Positions 38,646 through 45,982 of a stretch of 49,954 nucleotides of DNA are shown here, piece by piece. Position 1 is the stretch's first letter, and the number at the start of each line of letters is the position of its first letter. The translations under genes and the position numbers were made by a program. The notes beneath the pieces were generated by a model that saw nothing but the letters and a program-made list of their open reading frames with translations, was not told the origin of the DNA and made no database searches. Source of the stretch: Streptomycetaceae bacterium (GTDB taxonomy: Bacteria; Actinomycetota; Actinomycetes; Streptomycetales; Streptomycetaceae); NCBI GenBank assembly GCA_019243445.1, contig JAFAUH010000071.1, forward strand, positions 1 through 49,954, given 5' to 3'.

Positions 38646-40973
38646 ATGGCACGCAAACCCCCCACCACAGACCCAATCCAGGACGCACCCGACATCAGCC
38701 CCCCACAGCACTCAGCTGCCGGACTCCCCGCTATCGGGCACGCCCTCGACATCGCCCAACAACAAATGGGCGCGCGACGCACCGCGCTCACCCTGCTCAA
38801 AGTCAATCAGAAGAACGGCTTCGACTGCCCCGGCTGCGCCTGGCCCGAACCCGGCAAACGCCACCGCGCCGAATTCTGCGAAAACGGCGCCAAAGCCGTC
38901 GCCGAAGAAGCCACCCTCCGCCGCATCACACCCGAATTCTTCGCCACGCACTCCGTCGCCGAACTCGCCCAGCGCAGCGGCTACTGGCTCGGCCAACAAG
39001 GCCGCCTCACCCAGCCGATGTACCTCGCCGAAGGCGCCGACCACTACACCCCCGTGTCATGGAAGCAAGCCTTCGACATCATCGCCGAAGAACTCACCTC
39101 CCTCACCTCCCCCGACGAAGCCATCTTCTACACCTCTGGCCGCACCAGCAATGAAGCCGCCTTCGTCTACCAACTCTTCGCCCGCGAATTCGGCACCAAC
39201 AACCTGCCCGACTGCTCCAACATGTGCCATGAATCCTCCGGATCCGCACTCAACGAAACGATCGGCATCGGCAAAGGCAGCGTCCTCCTCGAAGACCTCT
39301 ACCACGCCGACCTGATCATCATCGCAGGACAAAACCCCGGCACCAACCACCCCCGCATGCTCACCGCCCTCGAAAAAGCCAAAACCCAGGGCGCAAAAAT
39401 CGTCAGCATCAACCCGCTCCCCGAAGCCGGCCTTCAACGCTTCAAAAACCCCCAAACCGCACGCGGACTCGCCGGCACCGGCACCCCCCTCTCCGACATC
39501 TTCCTCCAAATCCGCATCGGCGGCGACCAAGCCCTCTTCCGCGCCCTGAACCAACTACTCCTCGAAGCAGAAGAAACAACCCCCGGCAGCACACTCGACC
39601 ACACATTCATCAACGAACACACCCACAGCTTCGAAGAATTCGCCACCACAGCCCGCGCCACTGACTGGAACGACGTACTCCGCGCCACCGGCCTCACCCG
39701 CCAGGACATCAAAAAACTACACAACATGACCCTGCACGCCAACAGCATCATCGTCTGCTGGGCCATGGGCCTCACCCAACACAAACACGCCGTCGCCACC
39801 ATCAAAGAAGTCGTCAACTACCTACTACTACGCGGCAACATCGGGCGACCCGGCGCCGGCCTATGCCCCGTACGCGGACACAGCAACGTCCAAGGCGACC
39901 GCACCATGGGCATCTTCGAACGCCCCGAACCCGCCTTCCTCAACGCCCTCGAAAAAGAATTCGGCTTCACACCGCCCCGCAAACACGGACTCGACGTCGT
40001 TCGCTCCATCCGTGCACTCCGCGACGGGCAAGCCAAAATCTTCTTCGCCCTCGGCGGCAACTTCGTCGCCGCCACCCCCGACACCCACACCACCGAAAAC
40101 GCAATGCGTCGCGCCCGGCTCACCGTCCACGTCTCCACAAAACTCAACCGCTCACACATCATCACTGGAACCCGCGCCCTCATCCTCCCCACCCTCGGCC
40201 GCACCGAAAAAGACATCCAAGCCACAGGCGAACAATTCGTCACCGTCGAAGACTCCATGGGTATGGTCCACGCATCTCGCGGAAACCTCCAACCCGCCGA
40301 CCCCCAACTCCTCTCCGAAACCGCCATCATCTGCCGCCTCGCCCACGCCGTACTCGGGCCCAACAGCACCACCCCCTGGCAGCAATTCGAAACCAACTAC
40401 GACCACATCCGCGACCGCATCGCCCGCGTCGTCCCCGGCTTCGACAACTTCAACACCAAAGCCCGCCACCCCGACGGCTTCACCCTCCCCCACCCGCCCC
40501 GCGACGAACGCCGCTTCCTCACCACCACCGGCAAAGCCAACTTCACCGCCGCCCCCATCGAATACCCCCACGTCCCCGAAGGCCGTCTCCTCCTCCAAAC
40601 TCTCCGCTCACACGACCAGTTCAACACCACCATTTACGGCCTCGACGACCGCTACCGCGGCATCAAAGGCGGCCGCCGCGTCATCCTCATCCACCCCGAG
40701 GACGCCACCGCCGCCGGACTCGCCGACGGCACCTACACCGACATCATCAGCGAATGGACCGACGGCACCGAACGCCGTGCAAAAGCGTTCCGCGTCGTCC
40801 ACTACCCCACCACACGCGGCTGCACAGCCGCCTACTACCCCGAAACCAACGTCCTGGCCCCCCTCGACCACACCGCCGACACCAGCAACACCCCTGCCAC
40901 CAAATCGATCATCATCCGCCTCGAACCTACACATGACCAGACGCACTCAGTCACCACTCCCACGACCACCTGA
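38646..40973 (+). CDS. FdhF/YdeP family molybdopterin oxidoreductase
   Basis: The protein has 775 residues and is homologous to the alpha subunit of formate dehydrogenase H and to E. coli YdeP. It is expected to bind bis-MGD molybdenum cofactor. An N-terminal cysteine segment reads FDCPGCAWPEP, the pterin-binding domains contain YTSGRTSNEAAFVYQLFAREFGTNN and CHESSGSALNETIGIGKGSV, and the C-terminal domain shows HDQFNTTIYGLDDRYRGI. The ATG at 38646 is the usual family start. An in-frame ATG at 38463 has a stronger ribosome binding site. No formate channel, electron-carrier subunit or fdhD is near, so the substrate is open. Confidence 0.88.
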   Translation: MARKPPTTDPIQDAPDISPPQHSAAGLPAIGHALDIAQQQMGARRTALTLLKVNQKNGFDCPGCAWPEPGKRHRAEFCENGAKAVAEEATLRRITPEFFATHSVAELAQRSGYWLGQQGRLTQPMYLAEGADHYTPVSWKQAFDIIAEELTSLTSPDEAIFYTSGRTSNEAAFVYQLFAREFGTNNLPDCSNMCHESSGSALNETIGIGKGSVLLEDLYHADLIIIAGQNPGTNHPRMLTALEKAKTQGAKIVSINPLPEAGLQRFKNPQTARGLAGTGTPLSDIFLQIRIGGDQALFRALNQLLLEAEETTPGSTLDHTFINEHTHSFEEFATTARATDWNDVLRATGLTRQDIKKLHNMTLHANSIIVCWAMGLTQHKHAVATIKEVVNYLLLRGNIGRPGAGLCPVRGHSNVQGDRTMGIFERPEPAFLNALEKEFGFTPPRKHGLDVVRSIRALRDGQAKIFFALGGNFVAATPDTHTTENAMRRARLTVHVSTKLNRSHIITGTRALILPTLGRTEKDIQATGEQFVTVEDSMGMVHASRGNLQPADPQLLSETAIICRLAHAVLGPNSTTPWQQFETNYDHIRDRIARVVPGFDNFNTKARHPDGFTLPHPPRDERRFLTTTGKANFTAAPIEYPHVPEGRLLLQTLRSHDQFNTTIYGLDDRYRGIKGGRRVILIHPEDATAAGLADGTYTDIISEWTDGTERRAKAFRVVHYPTTRGCTAAYYPETNVLAPLDHTADTSNTPATKSIIIRLEPTHDQTHSVTTPTTT

Positions 40974-41052
40974 ACGCCTGAACGCCTGACAAGACGGCAT
41001 ACGCCTGAGACCCCAACGCAGACCGAAAACACAAGACGATCGGAGCCAACCC

Positions 41053-41556
41053 ATGGGCGAACACCACACCACCACATTCCCCCCAGAAATCATCGAAAAG
41101 TGGTCCAACCTCGGCATCGACCTCCCTACCCTCTTCTCTGCCGGACACCTCGGCTCTCGCATGGGTATCCACATCATCCAAGCCTCACCGGAACGCGTCA
41201 TCGGCACCATGCCCGTCGAAGGCAACACCCAGCCTTACGGCCTCCTCCACGGCGGAGCCTCCGCCGTACTCGCCGAAACCCTCGGCTCCATCGGCGCAAT
41301 GATGCACTGCGGCCCTCACCAAATCGCCGTCGGCGTCGACCTCAACGCCACCCACCACCGCGGCATCCGCTCCGGACTCGTCACTGGCACCGCCACCCCC
41401 CTCCACCGCGGCCGCACCAGCGCCACCTACGAAATCGTCATCACCGATGAACAAGATCGACGCATCTGCTCCGCCCGCCTCACCTGCATGCTCCGACCCG
41501 CCTCACCCACCGGTTCATCCACCACAGAAGCCAGTTCACCCACGGAAGCGAGTTGA
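41053..41556 (+). CDS. PaaI-type hotdog-fold thioesterase
   Basis: The protein has 167 residues of the hotdog thioesterase family that hydrolyses acyl- or aryl-CoA esters in the cytosol. The family motif PYGLLHGGASAVLAETLGSIGA lies near residue 58, and LNATHHRGIRSGLVTGTATPLHRGRT follows. The ATG at 41053 has CGGAG upstream. It lies 79 bp after the oxidoreductase gene and converges with pdtaR, 11 bp apart. The substrate cannot be read from the sequence. Confidence 0.9.
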   Translation: MGEHHTTTFPPEIIEKWSNLGIDLPTLFSAGHLGSRMGIHIIQASPERVIGTMPVEGNTQPYGLLHGGASAVLAETLGSIGAMMHCGPHQIAVGVDLNATHHRGIRSGLVTGTATPLHRGRTSATYEIVITDEQDRRICSARLTCMLRPASPTGSSTTEASSPTEAS

Positions 41557-41567
41557 CCAAGAACGTC

Positions 41568-42212
41568 TCAAGAACTCGCCGACTCCGGACCCACCTCATC
41601 AATAACCGCCTGCGCCACCTGCTGCATCGACATCCGCCGATCCATCGACGTCTTTTGAATCCACCGGAACGCCGCCGGCTCACTCAACCCATACTTCATC
41701 TGCAACATGCTCTTCGCACGATCCACCAGCTTGCGCGTCTCCAACCGCTGCGACAGATCCGCGATCTCCCCCTCCAACGCCCGCAGCTCGGCATAGCGCG
41801 AGACAGCCATCTCAATCGCCGGAACAAGATCACTCTTGCTGAACGGCTTGACCAAATACGCCATCGCACCCGCATCCCGCGCCCGCTCAACAAGATCACG
41901 CTGCGAAAACGCGGTGAGCATCAACACCGGCGCAATGTGCTGCTTGGCAATCCGCTCAGCAGCGGAGATTCCATCCAGCACGGGCATCTTTACATCCAAG
42001 ATCACCAAATCGGGCCGATACTCCCCAGCCAGCTCCACAGCCCGCTCCCCGTCCCCAGCCTCACCAACAACGGAGTACCCCTCCTCCTCCAGCATCTCCT
42101 TGAGGTCGAGCCGGATCAGCGCCTCATCCTCAGCGATGACCACGCGAGTGGTCTGCGGAGGTATGTGCGACTGCTCTCCGAGGGGGGCGGGGGACTCGTC
42201 GGGGGCGCTCAC
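41568..42212 (-). CDS. pdtaR: ANTAR-domain response regulator, PdtaR type
   Basis: PdtaR is a response regulator whose ANTAR domain binds RNA and prevents transcription termination. The protein has 214 residues: a receiver domain ([21 protein letters not shown], with phospho-acceptor Asp in LVILDVKMPVLDG and Lys in AYLVKPFSKSDL), then a coiled linker and the ANTAR domain (LVDRAKSMLQMKYGLSEPAAFRWIQ). The start is GTG at 42212 with GAGGAG upstream. Its partner kinase is not in the window. The tRNA lies divergently upstream. Confidence 0.94.
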   Translation of the reverse strand: MSAPDESPAPLGEQSHIPPQTTRVVIAEDEALIRLDLKEMLEEEGYSVVGEAGDGERAVELAGEYRPDLVILDVKMPVLDGISAAERIAKQHIAPVLMLTAFSQRDLVERARDAGAMAYLVKPFSKSDLVPAIEMAVSRYAELRALEGEIADLSQRLETRKLVDRAKSMLQMKYGLSEPAAFRWIQKTSMDRRMSMQQVAQAVIDEVGPESASS

Positions 42213-42270
42213 GGTGCTCCTCGCGGGTTGGGCGGACGTGCATGCACGAGCCTACCGATGTCGTGTAAGT

Positions 42271-42298
42271 TTGAGTCACGGAAGGGATCCAGTATCCT
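42271..42298 (+). promoter_or_regulatory. Promoter of the tRNA gene
   Basis: TTGAGT (42271-42276) and TATCCT (42293-42298) are 16 bp apart, and the -10 ends 11 bp before the mature tRNA 5' end. It is a good housekeeping-type promoter at the expected place. Confidence 0.6.
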
Positions 42299-42309
42299 TC
42301 ACTTCGAAG

Positions 42310-42384
42310 GCCCCGGTAGCCCAACTGGCAGCAGGCAATGGATTCAAAACCCATACAGTGTCGGTTCGAATCCGACCCGGGGCA
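42310..42384 (+). tRNA. tRNA with anticodon CAA (Leu), short variable loop
   Basis: A cloverleaf can be drawn by hand. The 7-bp acceptor pairs GCCCCGG (42310-42316) with CCGGGGC (42377-42383), with A as discriminator. The anticodon loop TTCAAAA (42343-42349) has CAA at 42345-42347. The T arm is GTCGG-TTCGAAT-CCGAC, and no CCA is encoded. The variable loop is only about 5 nt, whereas normal bacterial leucine tRNAs have a long variable arm. The anticodon stem has one A-C mismatch at its loop end, and the D stem is only 3 bp. It may be an atypical or minor leucine tRNA. Confidence 0.75.
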
Positions 42385-42459
42385 CTTCCCTTCCGTTCCA
42401 AGGTCGACTTCCACTTGGTGATCTTCATCATTGCGAGCGAACGTCCCTTCGACTCCCCC

Positions 42460-42493
42460 ATGAGATCGACTCCCCAAGCAGAGTCGATCTCAT
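42460..42493. terminator. Perfect inverted repeat after the tRNA
   Basis: A perfect 13-bp repeat, ATGAGATCGACTC and its complement, encloses the 8-nt loop CCCAAGCA. It lies 76 bp after the tRNA and may end its transcript; it could also be a mobile-element end. Confidence 0.55.
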
Positions 42494-42598
42494 GTGCGAC
42501 CTTGCAACACGCAAACGCGCACTCTCGTTTGTGAGCCAAGGACACAGCCTCCACTCAGTCAGCAGCAGACGGACATCTCGCGAGCCGTCATTCGGCTT

Positions 42599-42667
42599 GA
42601 CGCGGCGGCCGGACATGATCTCATCGTCGCTGGTGGTGGCGATGTTGACGATACCGAGGTCCACACC
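42599..42667 (-). pseudogene. Relic of IS200/IS605-family tnpB
   Basis: On the minus strand, 23 codons read GVDLGIVNIATTSD and on to EIMSGRRV, closely matching the first RuvC motif of Streptomyces TnpB proteins (catalytic Asp in VDLG). The frame beyond does not resemble TnpB, and the rest of the gene is missing. It is a decayed fragment. Confidence 0.65.
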
Positions 42668-42692
42668 CCTCCGCTCCGAGGAAGCCATTCCT

Positions 42693-42717
42693 CCCGGGGC
42701 TGAAGTGAAGCCCCGGG
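42693..42717. repeat. Palindrome typical of an IS605 end
   Basis: CCCGGGGCT-GAAGTGA-AGCCCCGGG is a perfect 9-bp stem with a 7-nt loop. Such subterminal hairpins are recognised by the TnpA of IS200/IS605 elements. It lies 25 bp from the tnpB fragment, on its 5' side, which is not the usual order. Confidence 0.6.
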
Positions 42718-42755
42718 CCTCCTGGCTGGAAACCGGTTGATGGTATGAGGACGGG

Positions 42756-44168
42756 TCATCCGTGGGGTAGGGGGACGGTGCTGGTGTTCGGGGCGTGGGG
42801 TGGGGTGCGGGGGGTGGGTGTGTGGAGACCGAAGGTGGTGAAGGCAGTGCGTTCGGGGAGGGGGTAGATGGTTTCGCCGGCGATGGAGTTGAGGATGACG
42901 GCGGAGCGCCAGGCACCGAGTCCGAGATCGGGAGTGCCGATGCCATGGGTGTGGAGTTCGGCGTTTTGGACGTGGATGGCGCCTTGGATGGAGGGGTCGA
43001 GAATGAGGCGGTGTTGGTTGTCGATGCGGGGGCGCCCTGCGGAGTCGCGGCGTAGGTAGGGGTCGAGAGGGGCGAGGAGGGGTTCAATGGGGCGTTGACG
43101 GTAGCCGGTGGCGAGGATGATTGCGTTGGTGGTGAGGCGGGATTGAGTTCCTTGTTGGGTGTGTTCGAGATGGAGTTCGACACGATTGGTTCCCATGCGT
43201 CCTGCGGTGCGGACGGAGACGCCGGGGGTGAGGGTGACGTCGGGCCAGTTGGACTCGCCGGCTTCGGTTGTCAGTGTGCGCTGGTACAACTCTTCATGGA
43301 TGGCGTTGATGGTGTTGTGGTCGATGCCTTTGTGGAGTTGCCATTGTTGGGGAAGGAGGTGATCGCGTACGGGTTCGGGGAGCGCGTGGAAGTAGCGGGT
43401 GTAGTCGGGGGTGAAGTGTTCGAGACCGAGTTTGCTGTATTCCATGGGTGCGAAGGCGGGAGTGCGGCCGATCCAGGTGATGCCTTCGTGGCCCGGGGGG
43501 CGGTGGCGGAGCAGGTCGAGGAAGATTTCGGCGCCTGATTGTCCGGTTCCGACGATGGTGATGTGGGGGGTGGTGAGGAGATGTTCGCGGTGGTGGAGAT
43601 AGTCGGCGGAGTGGAGTACGGGGACGGTGGGGGCGTCGGCGAGGGGGCGTAGGGGTTCGGGTACGTAGGGGGCGGTGCCTATGCCGATGGCGATGTTGCG
43701 GGTGTAGGTGCGGCCGAGGGCTTTTGCTTGGCCGTCCAGGTCGAGTTGGGTGAAGTCGATTTCGAAGTAGGCGTGTTCAGGATTCCAGCGGACGGCATCG
43801 ATTTGGTGGTTGAAGTGGCAGTGGGGCAGGGATTCGGCTACCCAGCGGCAGTAGGCGTCGTATTCGGTGCGGGGTATGTGGAAGCGTTCGGCGAAGTAGA
43901 AGGGGAAGAGGCGGTTGTGGTTTTTGAGGTATGCCAGGAATGACCAGGGGCTGGTGGGGTCGACAAGGGTAACGAGGTCGGCGAGGAAGGGGACTTGGAG
44001 AGTGGTGCCTTCGATGAGGATCCCTGGGTGCCAGTGGAATGTGGGGCGTTGGTCGTAGAAGGCGGTGTGTAGGTGGGAGGTGGTGTCGGCCAGGGCGGCG
44101 AGGGAGAGGTTGAAGGGGCCGATACCGATACCGAGGAGGTCGAGGGGTTGAGTGGGGGTGTTGGTCAT
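42756..44168 (-). CDS. L-lysine/diamine N6-monooxygenase (siderophore type)
   Basis: The enzyme hydroxylates the terminal amine of lysine or cadaverine with FAD, NADPH and oxygen, a first step of hydroxamate siderophore assembly (IucD/DesB family). The protein has 470 residues. Seen are the FAD loop GIGIGPFNLSLAALA near residue 13, the family segment FHWHPGILIEGTTLQVPFLADLVTL, the NADPH loop IVGTGQSGAEIFLDLL near residue 210, and ATGYRQRPIEPLL. The start overlaps the decarboxylase stop as ATGA. The C-terminal 30 residues are Thr/Pro-rich. No acyltransferase or NIS synthetase gene follows, so a complete siderophore pathway is not encoded here. Confidence 0.88.
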   Translation of the reverse strand: MTNTPTQPLDLLGIGIGPFNLSLAALADTTSHLHTAFYDQRPTFHWHPGILIEGTTLQVPFLADLVTLVDPTSPWSFLAYLKNHNRLFPFYFAERFHIPRTEYDAYCRWVAESLPHCHFNHQIDAVRWNPEHAYFEIDFTQLDLDGQAKALGRTYTRNIAIGIGTAPYVPEPLRPLADAPTVPVLHSADYLHHREHLLTTPHITIVGTGQSGAEIFLDLLRHRPPGHEGITWIGRTPAFAPMEYSKLGLEHFTPDYTRYFHALPEPVRDHLLPQQWQLHKGIDHNTINAIHEELYQRTLTTEAGESNWPDVTLTPGVSVRTAGRMGTNRVELHLEHTQQGTQSRLTTNAIILATGYRQRPIEPLLAPLDPYLRRDSAGRPRIDNQHRLILDPSIQGAIHVQNAELHTHGIGTPDLGLGAWRSAVILNSIAGETIYPLPERTAFTTFGLHTPTPRTPPHAPNTSTVPLPHG

Positions 44169-45679
44169 CGGGGAATGGTTCTTTCCAGTTGAGTTGCGGT
44201 TGCGGTTGCGGTTGCGGTTGCGGTTGCGGTTGCGGTTGCGGTTGTTGTGGTGATTGTTGCGGCTGCTGTTTCGGTGACGATTTTGAGGAGGGAGGTGAGG
44301 TCGTCGTGGTGTGTGGCGGGGTTGAGAAGGGTGGCTTTGAGCCAGAGTTGGCCGCAGGCGTAGGCACGGCCGAGTACGGCGGTGCCGTTGGTGATGAGGG
44401 TGCGCCGGATGGTGGCGACGTGGGCATCGGTGGCATGAGTGGGGCGGAAGAGGACGGTGCTGATGGTGGGGCGAGTGTGCAGAGTGAGGTCGGGGTGGTG
44501 TTCGACGAGGTCGGCAAGGTGTTGAGCGGCGGTGCAGACGCGGTCGACGATGTCGCCGAGTCCTTGTCGGCCGAGGGCGCGGAGGGTGACGGCGATTTTG
44601 AAGATGTCGGGGCGGCGGGTAGTGCGCAGGGAGCGGCCGAGGAGATCGGGGAGTCCGGCGTCGGTGTCGTCGTGGGCGTTGAGGTAGGCGGCGTGGGTGC
44701 GCAGGGGGTGGAGGGTGGTGGTGTCGGGGACGGCGAGTAGACCTGCGGCGATGGGTTGCCAGCCGAGTTTGTGCAGGTCGAGGGTGACGGATGTGGCGGA
44801 TTGGATTCCGTCGAGGAGACGGTGTCGGTGGTTGCTGAAGAGGAGAGGGCCGCCATAGGAGGCGTCGATGTGGAGTTCGGCGGCATGGGCGGTGGTGACG
44901 TCGGCGAGGTGGGGTATGGGGTCGATGGCGCCGGTGTCGGTGGTACCTGCGGTGGCGACGACGATGGTGGGACCGGGGAGTTGGCTGAGTGCGTTGTCGA
45001 GGGTGGTGGGGTCGAGGATTCCGTCGGGAGCGGGGAGGGTGAGGGGGGCGGGGAGTCCGAGGAGCCAGGCGGCGCGGTGGATGCTGTGGTGGGCGGTGTC
45101 GGCGCACACGATGTGGATGTTGGGTGTTCCGGTGGCGCGGGCGCGTTCTCTGGCGAGCAGGAGGGCGAGGTGGTTGGAGTCGGTGCCGCCTGTGGTGACC
45201 AAGGCGTCGGGGGTGGGGAGGTTGGGATAGACGAGAGCGGCGAGGGTGGCAGTGGTGTCGGTTTCGAGGATGGAGGCGGCGGGAGCTTGATCCCAGGAGT
45301 CCATGGAGGGGTTGAGGGTGCTCACGGCGAGGTCGGCGGCGACGGCGAGGGCGAGCGGGGGGCAGTGGAGGTGGGCGAGGCAGTGGGGTTCTGCGGGGTC
45401 GGCGGCGCCTTCTGCGAGGGCGCGGACGAGAGTGTTGAGGGCTTCGTCGGCTCCGCTGCCGGTTTCGGGGAGTATGGGGGCGGTGGCGTGCCGTAGGTGT
45501 GTGGTGACGTGTTGAGGTCCGCCGGGTGGGATGGGGCCGCGGCGAGTTGTGGCGCCTTCGGTGAGGGCGGTGAGCACGGTGTCGAGGAGGGGGCGTAGGT
45601 GGTTGGGGCCTGTGGCGCCTCCGGCAAGGGCAGGGGGGTCGCCGGCCGCGGGGTTTTCGGTGGTGTCCGTGGTCGGCAT
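44165..45679 (-). CDS. PLP-dependent group II decarboxylase (lysine/diaminobutyrate type)
   Basis: The enzyme is expected to decarboxylate a basic amino acid with pyridoxal phosphate. The protein has 504 residues. Seen are TTGGTDSNHLALLLARERA, ELHIDASYGGPLLFS with the PLP Asp, DLHKLGWQP with the Schiff-base Lys, and RTTRRPDIFKIAVTLRALG. It differs clearly from the S. coelicolor DesA I recall, so I give no gene symbol. The C-terminus is a Thr-Ala repeat made by a hexanucleotide tandem repeat. The ATG at 45679 follows AAGGA at a somewhat long distance. Coupling to the N-hydroxylase suggests a hydroxylated diamine product. Confidence 0.85.
   Translation of the reverse strand: MPTTDTTENPAAGDPPALAGGATGPNHLRPLLDTVLTALTEGATTRRGPIPPGGPQHVTTHLRHATAPILPETGSGADEALNTLVRALAEGAADPAEPHCLAHLHCPPLALAVAADLAVSTLNPSMDSWDQAPAASILETDTTATLAALVYPNLPTPDALVTTGGTDSNHLALLLARERARATGTPNIHIVCADTAHHSIHRAAWLLGLPAPLTLPAPDGILDPTTLDNALSQLPGPTIVVATAGTTDTGAIDPIPHLADVTTAHAAELHIDASYGGPLLFSNHRHRLLDGIQSATSVTLDLHKLGWQPIAAGLLAVPDTTTLHPLRTHAAYLNAHDDTDAGLPDLLGRSLRTTRRPDIFKIAVTLRALGRQGLGDIVDRVCTAAQHLADLVEHHPDLTLHTRPTISTVLFRPTHATDAHVATIRRTLITNGTAVLGRAYACGQLWLKATLLNPATHHDDLTSLLKIVTETAAATITTTTATATATATATATATATQLERTIPR
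44193..44244. repeat. In-frame hexanucleotide repeat (GTTGCG)n
   Basis: Eight perfect GTTGCG units plus a partial one occur, read on the minus strand as alternating ACC/GCA codons (Thr-Ala) at the end of the decarboxylase, 25 bp before the hydroxylase start. Slippage would change tail length without a frameshift. Confidence 0.9.
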
Positions 45680-45982
45680 GGGGAGGGCGTCCTTTGGATG
45701 GTGCGGTGTGTGGGGAGGAGTTGCGGGATTGGCGGGGGTGCCTCTGCTAAAGGCGGTGACGCGGTGTAGGCGTCTTCAAGTGTTGTGGGTATGTGGCTGG
45801 TGCATGCGCGAGTGGAGCGATGTCGACCCGAAAGTGGTACTGAGGTGGGCGTGTTCAGTGGATGGCGCGTACTGTAATGACCTTGTCGGCGAGGAGGTGG
45901 GGCAGCGGGCGGTGTTCTGGACTGCATGTCGGCTCCCCTGATGGGTGTTGGCCGTACCCTCGTAGGTGAGGAGGGAGGCGTC
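45680..45982. other. 303-bp divergent region between decarboxylase and zincin-like gene
   Basis: It should carry promoters for both genes. I looked for the DmdR/IdeR iron box (TTAGGTTAGGCTAACCTAA-like) and see none, and no other clear palindrome. The zincin-like gene has a strong GAGGAGGGAGG ribosome binding site at its right edge. Confidence 0.4.

Larger units (their letters stand above)
42385..42755. other. 371-bp gene-poor region downstream of the tRNA
   Basis: No intact gene is seen. It holds a perfect inverted repeat (42460-42493), a relic of an IS605-type tnpB and an adjoining palindrome (42599-42717). In S. coelicolor the gene next to the pdtaR homologue is, from memory, a pyruvate kinase gene; none is present here. 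Confidence 0.5.

Noticed and set aside
42310-42384. tRNA considered as an attachment site of an integrated element
   Set aside because: I found no second copy of the tRNA 3' end in the window and no integrase or excisionase gene.
42200-42800. Composition flip considered as a replication origin
   Set aside because: There is no dnaA, dnaN or gyr gene and no cluster of DnaA boxes (TTGTCCACA-like) here.
44168-45107. Arg/His/Pro-rich upstream extension of the N-hydroxylase frame
   Set aside because: The extra 313 codons overlap the decarboxylase in another frame and are low complexity; the coupled ATG at 44168 begins the conserved FAD domain.
45680-45982. Iron-dependent regulator box upstream of the decarboxylase
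   Set aside because: No sequence close to the 19-bp TTAGGTTAGGCTAACCTAA consensus is visible on either strand.
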